This document shows positions 25,126 through 33,041 of a stretch of DNA of 64,000 nucleotides, in pieces; within the stretch, counting starts at the first letter, position 1; the number at the start of each line of letters is the position of its first letter. Under the pieces are notes generated by a model. That model made no database searches and was not told where the DNA came from. It was given only the letters and a program-made list of their open reading frames with translations. The stretch lies in contig NZ_JBQCCF010000068.1 of assembly GCF_051962475.1 (NCBI RefSeq), positions 1 to 64,000 on the forward strand. The letters run 5' to 3'. Source of the stretch: Dyella_A sp051962475 (GTDB lineage: Bacteria; Pseudomonadota; Gammaproteobacteria; Xanthomonadales; Rhodanobacteraceae). The position numbers and the translations under genes were made by a program.

Positions 25126-25884
25126 ATGTCCAGCTGGATTCCTCTCTGGTTGCACAAGCTCGGCTCGCCGCCGACCTTCTACCGCTTCGCCAGCGCGCTG
25201 CGCCCGTGGATGCTTGCGCTCGCGCTGATCCTCGGCGCCGTGGCGATGTACGGCGGGCTGGTATTGGCCCCGCCGGATTACCAGCAGGGCGACGACTACC
25301 GCATCATCTTCGTGCACGTGCCCAGCGCGTGGATGGCGCTGTTCATCTACGCGGTGATGGCCGTCTCGGCGTTCATCGCGCTGGTCTGGCGGATCAAGCT
25401 GGCCGAGGTGGTGGCGATGGAATCGGCGCCGATCGGCGCGGCGTTCACCCTGATCACCTTGGTCACCGGCTCGCTGTGGGGTATCCGCATGTGGGGCACC
25501 TGGTGGACCTGGGACGCCCGGCTCACCTCCGAGCTGGTGCTGCTGTTCCTGTATCTCGGCGTGATGGGCCTGTACCACGCCTTCGAGGATCGCCGGCAGG
25601 GCGCACGCGCGGCCGCGTTCCTGGCGCTGATCGGCATCATCAACGTGCCGATCGTGCACTTCTCGGTGAACTGGTGGAACACGCTGCACCAGGGCTCCAC
25701 CGTGCGCCTGCTCGGGCCCAGCACCATGAGCGGCTCGATGATCTGGCCGCTGCTGACCATGATGGTCGCCACCAAGTGCTACTACCTGGCCAGCCTGTTC
25801 GGCCGCGTCCGCGCGGACCTGCTGGCGCTGGAGAGCGGCAAGGACTGGGTGCGCCAGATCGCCCAGCGCAAGGGCGAGCGATGA
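25126..25884 (+). CDS. ccmC: Heme transporter CcmC
   Basis: A 252-residue member of the heme-handling protein family with six helices. It has the tryptophan-rich WWD motif GIRMWGTWWTWDARLTSELV and histidines in IFVHVPSAWMA and VHFSVNWWNTLHQG that bind heme. It loads heme on CcmE. The start at 25126 fits the family. Its end overlaps ccmD by 4 bp. Confidence 0.97.
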   Translation: MSSWIPLWLHKLGSPPTFYRFASALRPWMLALALILGAVAMYGGLVLAPPDYQQGDDYRIIFVHVPSAWMALFIYAVMAVSAFIALVWRIKLAEVVAMESAPIGAAFTLITLVTGSLWGIRMWGTWWTWDARLTSELVLLFLYLGVMGLYHAFEDRRQGARAAAFLALIGIINVPIVHFSVNWWNTLHQGSTVRLLGPSTMSGSMIWPLLTMMVATKCYYLASLFGRVRADLLALESGKDWVRQIAQRKGER

Positions 25885-26069
25885 GCACGTTCTTCGCCAT
25901 GGGCGGCTATGCGGCCTACGTCTGGCCGTCCTACGCCGTGTTTCTCCTGGTGCTGCTGGCCGACGCGCTGGCGCCCGTGCTGCGCCGTCGGCGCGTGCTG
26001 CGCGAGCTGCGCACGCGACTGGCGCGCCAGGCCGCCCGCCAGTCCCGCGACGCGTCCCCCGACGCCTGA
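25881..26069 (+). CDS. ccmD: Heme exporter protein CcmD
   Basis: A 62-residue small membrane protein with one helix (YVWPSYAVFLLVLLADALAP) and a basic, Arg-rich C-terminus. Both are typical of CcmD, which helps release CcmE from the CcmABC complex. Start and stop overlap ccmC and the first ATG of the ccmE frame. It is weakly conserved, so position in the operon is an important part of the evidence. Confidence 0.92.
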   Translation: MSTFFAMGGYAAYVWPSYAVFLLVLLADALAPVLRRRRVLRELRTRLARQAARQSRDASPDA

Positions 26070-26089
26070 TGTCGAACCGGAAGTCCCGC

Positions 26090-26557
26090 ATGAACCCCAC
26101 CCGCAAACGTCGGCTCGTCATCGTGGTCATGGTGCTGGTGGCTGCCGCCATCGCCGGCGGTCTGACCGTATTCGCGCTGCAGCAGAACATGAACTACCTG
26201 CTCACTCCCAGCCAGGTGCAGTCCGGTCAGGCGAAGGGCTACAAGACCTTCCGACTCGGCGGCATGGTCAAGCAGGGATCGATCCAGCGCGCCAGCGACT
26301 CGCTGAAAGTCACTTTCACCGTGATCGACGCCGACGGCGCGATGCCGGTGGAATACACCGGCATCCTCCCGGACCTGTTCCGCGACAACCAGTCGGTGAT
26401 CGCCACCGGCCACATGGAGAACGCCCACTTCGTGGCTACGGAAGTGCTCGCCAAGCATGACGAGACCTACATGCCCAAGGAGCTCAAGGACGCCATGGCC
26501 AAGGCGCACGAGGGCAAGAAGATGGCCGAGAATGAGGCTACGGGCGCGGCGCGCTGA
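26090..26557 (+). CDS. ccmE: Cytochrome c-type biogenesis heme chaperone CcmE
   Basis: A 155-residue periplasmic heme chaperone anchored by one N-terminal helix. The covalent heme-binding histidine lies in VLAKHDETYMP (residue 123 from this start), and the OB-fold has LKVTFTVIDADG and VEYTGILPDLFRDNQSV. The start at 26090 (MNPTRKRRL) matches the family N-terminus and has GGAAG six bases upstream. An ATG at 26069, overlapping the ccmD stop, would add seven residues. Confidence 0.95.
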   Translation: MNPTRKRRLVIVVMVLVAAAIAGGLTVFALQQNMNYLLTPSQVQSGQAKGYKTFRLGGMVKQGSIQRASDSLKVTFTVIDADGAMPVEYTGILPDLFRDNQSVIATGHMENAHFVATEVLAKHDETYMPKELKDAMAKAHEGKKMAENEATGAAR

Positions 26558-26634
26558 ACTATGCGTCGCCCCTGGTCCATTGAGGTTTCCGCTGCGTCTG
26601 CCGCAGCCCTGCGTGTCCCACCACGGTATCTGCC

Positions 26635-28635
26635 ATGACTCCTGAACTCGGCCAGCTCGCCCTCGTCCTCGCCCTACTGCTGGCACTGGCGCAAAGCGTG
26701 CTGCCGCTGATCGGCGCCTGGCGCGGCAACCGCGCCCTGGTGGCGATCGCCCGACCCGCCGCAGCGGGCCAGGCTGCTTTCGTGATCGTGGCCTTCGCCC
26801 TGCTGGTGTGGGCGTTCCTGCGCTTCGACTTTTCCGTTGCCTACGTGGCGGACAACTCCAACCTCGCGCTGCCCTGGTACTACCGCATCGCCGCCGTGTG
26901 GGGCGCGCACGAGGGATCGATGCTGCTGTGGGTGCTGATCCTCAACGTGTGGACGCTGGCGGTCGCCGCGCTGAGCCGCAACCTGCCTGAGGTGTTCGTG
27001 GCGCGCGTGCTGTCGGTGCTCGGGCTGGTCGCGGTGGGGTTCCTCACTTTCATCCTATTCACCTCCAATCCGTTCGCGCGGCTGCTGCCGATGCCCGCCG
27101 ACGGCGGCGATCTCAACCCGGTGCTGCAGGATCCGGGCATGACCTTTCACCCGCCCGTGATCTACATGGGCTACGTCGGTTTCTCGGTGGCGTTCGCGTT
27201 CTCCATCGCGGCGTTGCTCGGCGGAGAGATGGAACAGGCGTGGGTGCGCTGGGCGCGCTCGTGGACCAACGTGGCCTGGGCCTTCCTCACCGCCGGCATC
27301 GTGGCGGGCAGTTGGTGGGCCTACGCCGAGCTCGGCTGGGGCGGCTGGTGGTTCTGGGATCCGGTGGAAAACGCCAGCTTCATGCCGTGGCTGGTCGGCA
27401 CCGCGCTGATCCACGCGCAAGCGGTCACCGAAAAGCGTGGCTCGCTGCGCGCGTGGACCATCCTGCTGTCGATCTTCGCCTTCTCGCTGTCACTGCTGGG
27501 CACCTTCCTGGTGCGCTCGGGCGTGCTGACCTCGGTGCATGCGTTCGCTTCCGACCCGCGCCGCGGCCTGTTCATCCTGGCGTTCCTGGTGGTGGTCGTC
27601 GGCGGATCACTGCTGCTGTACGCGTTGCGCGCGCCGAAGGTCGCCGGCGGCAGGTCCTTCGCGGTGGTATCGCGCGAATCGGCCATCCTGGTCGGCAACC
27701 TGATGTTCACCGTGGCCGCGGCGATGGTGCTGCTGGGCACGCTGTTCCCGCTGATCGGCGATGCGTTCAACCTGGGCCGGATCTCGGTAGGCCCGCCCTA
27801 CTTCGGCTTCCTGTTCCCATTGCTGATGGCGCCGGTGGTGCTGCTGCTGCCGTTCGGCCCGTTCCTGCGCTGGGGCCGCGGCGAGAGCGGCCTCCTCAAG
27901 GCCATCGCCCTGCGCGCCGGCGTGGCCGCCGTGGCCTGCGCCATCGTGGCGGCCTTCTTCGTACACGGACAGGTCAAGGCGATCGCTGGCGTGGCGGCCG
28001 CTGTCTGGTGCGCAGTCGGCACGCTGCTCTATGTCTACAAGCGCTATCGCGAGATGCCGCGCGGGCGCCGCTACCCGGCCGAGATGGCGGGCATGCTGCT
28101 GGCTCATTTCGGGCTGGGCGTGTTCCTGATCGGCGTGCTGCTTTCCGAATCGCTGAGCGTCACCCGCGACGTGCGCATGGCGCCTGGCGACACCCAGACC
28201 ATCGGCAGCTACGGCTTCCGCTTCGACGGCGTGAAGCAGACCACCGGCCCGAACTGGCGCGGCAACCAGGGCAGCGTGAGCGTGCTGCGTGACGGCGCCG
28301 TGGTGGCCGTGATGCACCCGCAGAAGCGCACCTACACCCGCGAGCAGGTGCAGACCGAATCGGCGATCGATCCGGGTTTCACCCGCGATCTCTACGTAGC
28401 GCTGGGTGAGCCGATGGATGCGAACGATCTCGGCGGCGCCTGGGCGATGCGCATCTACTACAAGCCGTTCATCCGCTGGCTGTGGGCTGGTGGCCTGTTC
28501 ATGATGCTTGGCGGCTTCGTCGCTGCGGCGGACCGGCGCTTCCGCGTGAAGCGCAAGGCCGAGTCAGGCGAAGAAGCCGCGGCGGCGCCGCTGGTCACGG
28601 CATCGCTTGCTGTAGCGCGCGAGTCGCATTCATGA
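26635..28635 (+). CDS. ccmF: Heme lyase CcmF
   Basis: A 666-residue polytopic membrane protein of the cytochrome c synthetase complex, which attaches heme to the apocytochrome CXXCH motif. The WWD domain GGWWFWDPVENASFMPWL at residues ~240-260 and heme-region histidines in MTFHPPVIYMGYVG are present. The protein has about 15 helices and a periplasmic loop near the C-terminus (RDVRMAPGDTQTIGSYGF). It is separated from ccmE by 77 bp and overlaps ccmG by 4 bp. Confidence 0.97.
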   Translation: MTPELGQLALVLALLLALAQSVLPLIGAWRGNRALVAIARPAAAGQAAFVIVAFALLVWAFLRFDFSVAYVADNSNLALPWYYRIAAVWGAHEGSMLLWVLILNVWTLAVAALSRNLPEVFVARVLSVLGLVAVGFLTFILFTSNPFARLLPMPADGGDLNPVLQDPGMTFHPPVIYMGYVGFSVAFAFSIAALLGGEMEQAWVRWARSWTNVAWAFLTAGIVAGSWWAYAELGWGGWWFWDPVENASFMPWLVGTALIHAQAVTEKRGSLRAWTILLSIFAFSLSLLGTFLVRSGVLTSVHAFASDPRRGLFILAFLVVVVGGSLLLYALRAPKVAGGRSFAVVSRESAILVGNLMFTVAAAMVLLGTLFPLIGDAFNLGRISVGPPYFGFLFPLLMAPVVLLLPFGPFLRWGRGESGLLKAIALRAGVAAVACAIVAAFFVHGQVKAIAGVAAAVWCAVGTLLYVYKRYREMPRGRRYPAEMAGMLLAHFGLGVFLIGVLLSESLSVTRDVRMAPGDTQTIGSYGFRFDGVKQTTGPNWRGNQGSVSVLRDGAVVAVMHPQKRTYTREQVQTESAIDPGFTRDLYVALGEPMDANDLGGAWAMRIYYKPFIRWLWAGGLFMMLGGFVAAADRRFRVKRKAESGEEAAAAPLVTASLAVARESHS

Positions 28636-29174
28636 GCCGGCTGCTTCCCTTCTTTGCGTTCCTGGCGCTGTGCGGCCTGTTCGGCTTCGGCATCTGGTGG
28701 AACTCCAGTCACGACCAGACCGCCATTCCCTCACCGCTGATCAACAAGCCTGCGCCGGATTTCGCCCTGCCCGAGCTGTACGACCCGTCGCGCACCGTCA
28801 CCAAGGCCGACCTGCTGGGCAAGCCCTACCTGCTCAACGTGTTCGCCAGCTGGTGCATCGAGTGTGGCGTGGAGCACCCGCTGCTGCAGGCCGAGGCGCC
28901 GACGCTGGGTGTGACCCTGGTCGGCTACAACTACAAGGACCAGCCGCAGGACGCCAAGGCCTGGCTGGAAAGACACGGCAACCCCTACGCCGTGCTGATG
29001 GCCGACTTGCCGGGCCAGACCGCGATCGACTTCGGCGTCTACGCCGCGCCGGAAAGCTTTCTGATCGACGCGAAGGGAGTCATCCGCTACAAGCGCATCG
29101 GGCCGTTCACGCCCGAGGTGATCGAGAAGGAACTCAAGCCGGCGATCGCCGCGCTTAAGAAGGAAGCTCCATGA
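28632..29174 (+). CDS. ccmG: Thiol:disulfide interchange protein CcmG/DsbE
   Basis: A 180-residue membrane-anchored thioredoxin-like protein that keeps apocytochrome c cysteines reduced. An N-terminal helix (residues ~4-24) precedes the thioredoxin fold with active site WCIEC (Cys75 and Cys78). The cis-Pro segment is GVYAAPESFLID. The two residues between the cysteines (Ile-Glu) differ from the Pro-containing pairs of many homologues. The gene overlaps both neighbours by 4 bp. Confidence 0.95.
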   Translation: MSRLLPFFAFLALCGLFGFGIWWNSSHDQTAIPSPLINKPAPDFALPELYDPSRTVTKADLLGKPYLLNVFASWCIECGVEHPLLQAEAPTLGVTLVGYNYKDQPQDAKAWLERHGNPYAVLMADLPGQTAIDFGVYAAPESFLIDAKGVIRYKRIGPFTPEVIEKELKPAIAALKKEAP

Positions 29175-29617
29175 AGCGTCTGCTTGTCCTCGCTACGCTG
29201 CTGCTTTGCCTGTTCGCCGGTGCGCTCGGAGCGCAGGCGATCGAACCGCTGCCGTTCAAGAATCACGCGCAGGAGTTGCGCTTCCAGCACCTCACCGCCG
29301 AGCTGCGCTGCCCGATGTGCCAGAACGAGACCCTGGCCGACTCCAACGCGCCGATCGCGCGAGACCTGCGCCATCAGGTGTTCAGCCTGATGCAACAGGG
29401 CAAGAGCGATGGCGAGATCAAGCAATACCTGGTGGACCGCTACTCGGACTACGTGCTGTACGACCCGCCGGTGAACGCGGCGACGTGGCTGCTGTGGTTC
29501 GGGCCGCTGCTGATCCTGCTGATCGGCACGGTGGTCGTGGTGGTCACCATCCGCAAGCGCGCGCGCGCCACGTCGTCAGCGGTGACGGCAAACGTCGATC
29601 ACGGGGACGACTGGTGA
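29171..29617 (+). CDS. ccmH: Cytochrome c-type biogenesis protein CcmH
   Basis: A 148-residue protein with a signal peptide, a redox motif LRCPMCQNETLADSNAPIA (Cys47, Cys50) and one C-terminal helix at about residues 103-123. It works with CcmG and the CcmI protein in handling the apocytochrome. The length fits the N-terminal CcmH domain only; the TPR part is encoded separately as ccmI, as in Pseudomonas-type operons. Confidence 0.95.
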   Translation: MKRLLVLATLLLCLFAGALGAQAIEPLPFKNHAQELRFQHLTAELRCPMCQNETLADSNAPIARDLRHQVFSLMQQGKSDGEIKQYLVDRYSDYVLYDPPVNAATWLLWFGPLLILLIGTVVVVVTIRKRARATSSAVTANVDHGDDW

Positions 29618-30666
29618 AACTGGCTTTCTACGTTATTGCCGCCGCGATGATCGCGGCGACGCTGATGCTGTTGCTGTGGCCGCTGATGCGCTACGGACGC
29701 AACCAGGACCGCTCACGCGGCGTGTTCGCGCTCGCGCTGGCCATCGCCTTCGTGCTGCCGCTGGCGGCCGCCGGGCTTTACCTCACCGTGGGCACGCCGC
29801 GCGCGCTGGACGGCATCGCCAAGCAGGCACCGGCGATGGATGTCGGCCAGGCGCTGGCCGCGCTGCGTACGCACCTGAAAGATGCCCCGGACGACGCGCA
29901 AGGCTGGTTGCTGCTGGCGCAGACCACCGCAGCGATGGGCCAGAACGCCGAAGCCCGCGATGCCTACGACCAGTTGCTGCGCCTCGCTCCGGGCAACCCG
30001 ACGGCCATGGTCGGTTGGGCCGAAGCCGATTCGATGGCACGCCCCGATCACCGTATCGAAGGCCGCTCGCGTGAACTGCTCGAACAGGCCGTGCAGCAGG
30101 AGCCGGACAACCAGCGCGCGCTGTGGCTGCTCGGCATCAGCGATTTCCAGCAGGACCGTTACGCCGACGCCGCCGCCACCTGGCGACGCCTGCAACCCCT
30201 GCTCGAGCCCGGCTCTAGCGTGGCCAAGGCGGTCGCCCAGCAGATCGCCGCGGCCGATGCCCGGGCCGGCACTAGCGTACCCGCCTCGGCCACGAGCGCG
30301 GCGGCCGACACACCGACCGGCCCCAAGCTCAGCGTCAAAGTGAGTCTCGCGCCCGCGCTGAAGAGCAAACTGCAACCCGGCGACACCTTGTTTGTCTACG
30401 CCCGCGCCGAGCAGGGCCCACCGATGCCGCTGGCGGTGGCACGGCTCGATGCCGCCCATCTGCCCACCACGGTGGAGCTCACCGACGCCATGGCGATGGC
30501 GCCGAGCATGAAGCTCTCCTCCGTGCCCCGCGTGTTCGTAGGAGCCCGCATCAGCCACAGCGGCCAGGCGATCGGTCAGGCCGGCGACCTGGAAGGCGAT
30601 GCCGGCGTAGTGCCGGTGGAACGCCGCGAGCCAGTGGCCGTGCTGATCGACACGGTGCACCCGTGA
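29614..30666 (+). CDS. ccmI: Cytochrome c biogenesis TPR protein CcmI/CycH
   Basis: A 350-residue chaperone that delivers apocytochrome c to the CcmF/H complex. Two N-terminal helices (residues 4-20 and ~33-53) are followed by a TPR region, for example GWLLLAQTTAAMGQNAEARDA and RALWLLGISDFQQDRYADAA. The C-terminal periplasmic domain begins near KLSVKVSLAPALKSKLQPGD. It starts with GTG overlapping the ccmH stop and ends overlapping the start of the MetX-family gene. Confidence 0.92.
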   Translation: MKLAFYVIAAAMIAATLMLLLWPLMRYGRNQDRSRGVFALALAIAFVLPLAAAGLYLTVGTPRALDGIAKQAPAMDVGQALAALRTHLKDAPDDAQGWLLLAQTTAAMGQNAEARDAYDQLLRLAPGNPTAMVGWAEADSMARPDHRIEGRSRELLEQAVQQEPDNQRALWLLGISDFQQDRYADAAATWRRLQPLLEPGSSVAKAVAQQIAAADARAGTSVPASATSAAADTPTGPKLSVKVSLAPALKSKLQPGDTLFVYARAEQGPPMPLAVARLDAAHLPTTVELTDAMAMAPSMKLSSVPRVFVGARISHSGQAIGQAGDLEGDAGVVPVERREPVAVLIDTVHP

Positions 30667-31778
30667 GTGATGCGCGGCGCTACTGCGCCCTGCCCTCACC
30701 GTTTGCGATGAAGCGCGGCGGCGCACTGCACGGCGCCCGCGTCGCCTACGAAACCTGGGGCACGCTCAACGCAGCGCGCGACAACGCGGTGCTGATCCTC
30801 ACCGGGCTGTCGCCCAGTGCTCACGCCGCCTCGAACCCGGACGACCCCTCGCCCGGCTGGTGGGAGGCCATGCTCGGGCCCGGCAAGGCGATCGACAGCG
30901 ACCGCTGGTTTGTCATCTGCGTGAACTCGCTGGGCAGCGACAAAGGTTCCACCTGCCCCGCGTCGATCGACCCGGCCACCGGCCAACCGTATCGCCTCAC
31001 CTTCCCCGAACTGGCGCTGGAGGATGTGGCCAACGCCGCACACGAAGTGGTGCGCCAGCTCGGCATCGAGCGCCTGGCCTGCCTGGTCGGCTGCTCGATG
31101 GGCGGCATGAGTGCCTTGGCCTACATGCTGCTGCATCCCGGTTCGGTGCGCGCGCACATCAGCGTGGATACCGCCCCGCAGGCACAACCGTTCGCGATCG
31201 CGATCCGTTCGCTGCAGCGCGAGGCGATCCGGCTCGATCCCGGCTGGCGGGGCGGGCAATACGACATCCACGCGGCGGAGGGAGGAACGTATCCCGACAC
31301 GGGCATGAGCATCGCGCGCAAGCTCGGCGTAATCACCTACCGCTCGGCCATGGAGTGGAATGGCCGCTTCGCGCGCATCCGGCTCGATCCGGAGCAGCGC
31401 GAGGATCATCCCTTCGGCGCCGAGTTTCAGGTCGAGTCCTACCTGCAGGGCCATGCCGAGCGCTTCGTGCGCACGTTCGACCCCAACAGCTACCTGTACC
31501 TGTCGCGCGCCAGCGACTGGTTCGACGTGGCCGAGTACGGCGGCGGCAGTGTGCGCGAGGGGCTCAAGCGCATCCACATCGAGCGGGCGATGGTGATCGG
31601 CGTGAGTACCGACATCCTGTTCCCGTTGGAGCAGCAGGAGCAGATCGCCGACGGCCTGCGCGACGCTGGCGCAGCGGTGGATTTCGTGGCGCTGAACTCG
31701 CCGCAGGGACACGATGCTTTTCTGGTCGATATCGCCAACTACAGCCCGGCGATCGGCGGCTTCCTGCAGCGGCTCTGA
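30663..31778 (+). CDS. metX: MetX-family acyltransferase, probably serine O-succinyltransferase
   Basis: A 371-residue alpha/beta hydrolase of the homoserine/serine acyltransferase family. The nucleophile is Ser145 in VGCSMGGMSALAY; the Asp lies in STDILFPLEQQ and the His in PQGHDAFLVD. In ordinary homoserine O-acetyltransferases the segment before residue 100 reads close to LGGCxGTTGPSS. Here it is NSLGSDKGSTCPASIDPATG. Xanthomonadales members with such changes have been reported as serine O-succinyltransferases feeding cysteine synthesis. I favour that, with homoserine acyltransferase as the alternative. GTG start at 30663 overlaps ccmI. A cysteine dioxygenase gene follows. Confidence 0.8.
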   Translation: MSDARRYCALPSPFAMKRGGALHGARVAYETWGTLNAARDNAVLILTGLSPSAHAASNPDDPSPGWWEAMLGPGKAIDSDRWFVICVNSLGSDKGSTCPASIDPATGQPYRLTFPELALEDVANAAHEVVRQLGIERLACLVGCSMGGMSALAYMLLHPGSVRAHISVDTAPQAQPFAIAIRSLQREAIRLDPGWRGGQYDIHAAEGGTYPDTGMSIARKLGVITYRSAMEWNGRFARIRLDPEQREDHPFGAEFQVESYLQGHAERFVRTFDPNSYLYLSRASDWFDVAEYGGGSVREGLKRIHIERAMVIGVSTDILFPLEQQEQIADGLRDAGAAVDFVALNSPQGHDAFLVDIANYSPAIGGFLQRL

Positions 31779-31845
31779 GCCTGTCCATGCCGCTACCGGG
31801 CAGCACTGATAAGATGCCCGGGTCCCACGCCGTACCGGAACTGCC

Positions 31846-32427
31846 ATGCTCGCCCAGGAATTCCCCGGTTGCCGCACGTTGATCGACGCGATCGACCATG
31901 CCGTCAGCCAACCCTCCACCCACGCCATCACCGACACCCTGCGCAACAGCCTGTGCCGCCTGATCCGCGCGCAGGAAGTGACCTTGCCGGAGTGCGTCTA
32001 CGAGACCGCCGAAGGCCGCTACGCACGCCGCGAGCTTTATCGCAGCGAGGAACACGGTTACTGCGTGGTGGCGATGACCTGGGGCCCCGGCCAGGGCACG
32101 CCAATCCACGATCACTGCGGCATGTGGTGCGTCGAAGGCGTGTGGAGCGGCGCGCTCGAAGTAGTGCAGTACGAGCGCCTCGCCGACGAGAACGGCCAGT
32201 GGCGCTTCCAGCCGGTCGGCTCGATCCAGGCCGGCCCGGGCTCGGCCGGCAGCCTGATCCCGCCGCACGAGTACCACACCATCCGCAACCCCAGCGATGA
32301 GGCCATCGCGGTGAGCCTGCACATCTACTCCGGCCAGATGACCCACTGCGCGATCTTCCAGCCCGCCGCCGACGCCCAGTGCTACGAGCGCCACGATCGC
32401 CAGCTGGGGCTCGACCCCCTGCATTGA
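31846..32427 (+). CDS. Cysteine dioxygenase (type I)
   Basis: A 193-residue cupin that oxidises cysteine to cysteine sulfinate with Fe(II). The metal ligands are His88 and His90 in TPIHDHCGMW and His144 in PPHEYHTIRNP. The Ser-His-Tyr triad is Ser157-Leu-His159-Ile-Tyr161. Arg61 in RYARREL aligns with the carboxylate-binding Arg of mammalian enzymes, which marks Arg-type cysteine dioxygenases rather than mercaptopropionate dioxygenases. Cys95 aligns with the cross-linking Cys93 of the mammalian enzyme. It lies 67 bp after the serine/homoserine acyltransferase and may balance cysteine levels. Confidence 0.9.
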   Translation: MLAQEFPGCRTLIDAIDHAVSQPSTHAITDTLRNSLCRLIRAQEVTLPECVYETAEGRYARRELYRSEEHGYCVVAMTWGPGQGTPIHDHCGMWCVEGVWSGALEVVQYERLADENGQWRFQPVGSIQAGPGSAGSLIPPHEYHTIRNPSDEAIAVSLHIYSGQMTHCAIFQPAADAQCYERHDRQLGLDPLH

Positions 32428-32439
32428 ACCCGGCATAAT
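32411..32439 (+). promoter_or_regulatory. Likely promoter of tRNA-Leu
   Basis: TCGACC (32411-32416) and CATAAT (32434-32439) are 17 bases apart and place the transcription start a few bases before the tRNA. It overlaps the end of the cysteine dioxygenase gene. Confidence 0.45.
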
Positions 32440-32452
32440 CGCGGCCTGTTTT

Positions 32453-32538
32453 GCCGGTGTGGCGGAATGGTAGACGCGGCGGACTCAAAATCCGCTGGCA
32501 GCGATGTCGTGTAGGTTCGAGTCCTATCACCGGTACCA
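32453..32538 (+). tRNA. tRNA-Leu (anticodon CAA)
   Basis: This is an 86-base class II tRNA including encoded CCA. Acceptor arms GCCGGTG and CACCGGT pair with one G-U. The anticodon arm is GCGGA-CTCAAAA-TCCGC, giving CAA, which reads UUG. A long variable arm (TGGCAGCGATGTCGTG) and a T arm with GTTCGAGTC are present. A strong terminator follows. Confidence 0.97.
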
Positions 32539-32544
32539 GACATG

Positions 32545-32571
32545 AAAAACCCCGCCTTGCGCGGGGTTTTT
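32545..32571. terminator. Rho-independent terminator after tRNA-Leu
   Basis: AAAAACCCCGC-CTTGC-GCGGGGTTTTT forms an 11-bp stem with a T-run and lies 6 bases after the tRNA. It may also stop transcription of the convergent small gene. Confidence 0.93.
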
Positions 32572-32600
32572 CTTTGGCTGCCATGGAACGCGAGGCCGGC

Positions 32601-32834
32601 TCAGCCGAACGGTTCGCTTTCCTCTACATCGTGCCAGCTGCCGTCGCATTCCTGCACCTGCACCGGTGGATGATCCAGACCCCAGGCGCGGCTGAGCTTG
32701 GAGCGCATAGCCATGGCGGCGCGGACCGCGTCGGAGCGGCTGCCAAAGGTGCCCACGCGGGCCACCTCGCGGCGCACGATCCACGGCGTGCCGTCGGTGT
32801 ACGGAACGAACAGACGAACCGGTTGCGGATCCAT
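32601..32834 (-). CDS. Small hypothetical protein (77 aa)
   Basis: I do not recognise this protein with certainty. It is a small soluble protein: MDPQPVRLFVPYTDGTPWIV, then VARVGTFGSRSDAVRAAMAM and a C-terminal CDGSWHDVEE. The strand-helix-strand pattern and the short 'repeat-like' beta ending resemble small DUF2188-type domains, but the match is weak. The start ATG at 32834 has GAGGAA seven bases upstream, a good ribosome site, which supports real translation; a longer frame opens at 32867. It stands alone and converges with tRNA-Leu. Confidence 0.6.
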   Translation of the reverse strand: MDPQPVRLFVPYTDGTPWIVRREVARVGTFGSRSDAVRAAMAMRSKLSRAWGLDHPPVQVQECDGSWHDVEESEPFG

Positions 32835-33041
32835 GGCATCTTCCTCGACAGGTCTTGACGGGGCCAAGGGCCGAGTCCGTGCGGTTGAACCGGACGGATT
32901 CTGAAGAAAGCGCTAGCAGGTGGTGGTGCCTTGCGCGACGCGCGCTGGATACGCGCCGGAGCCCTGACGATAGCGCGAATCACCCCTACCAGGGCAAGCC
33001 CCCGGCAGGGGCCGGGTCATATATCGCTCAGCGAGGCGGCG

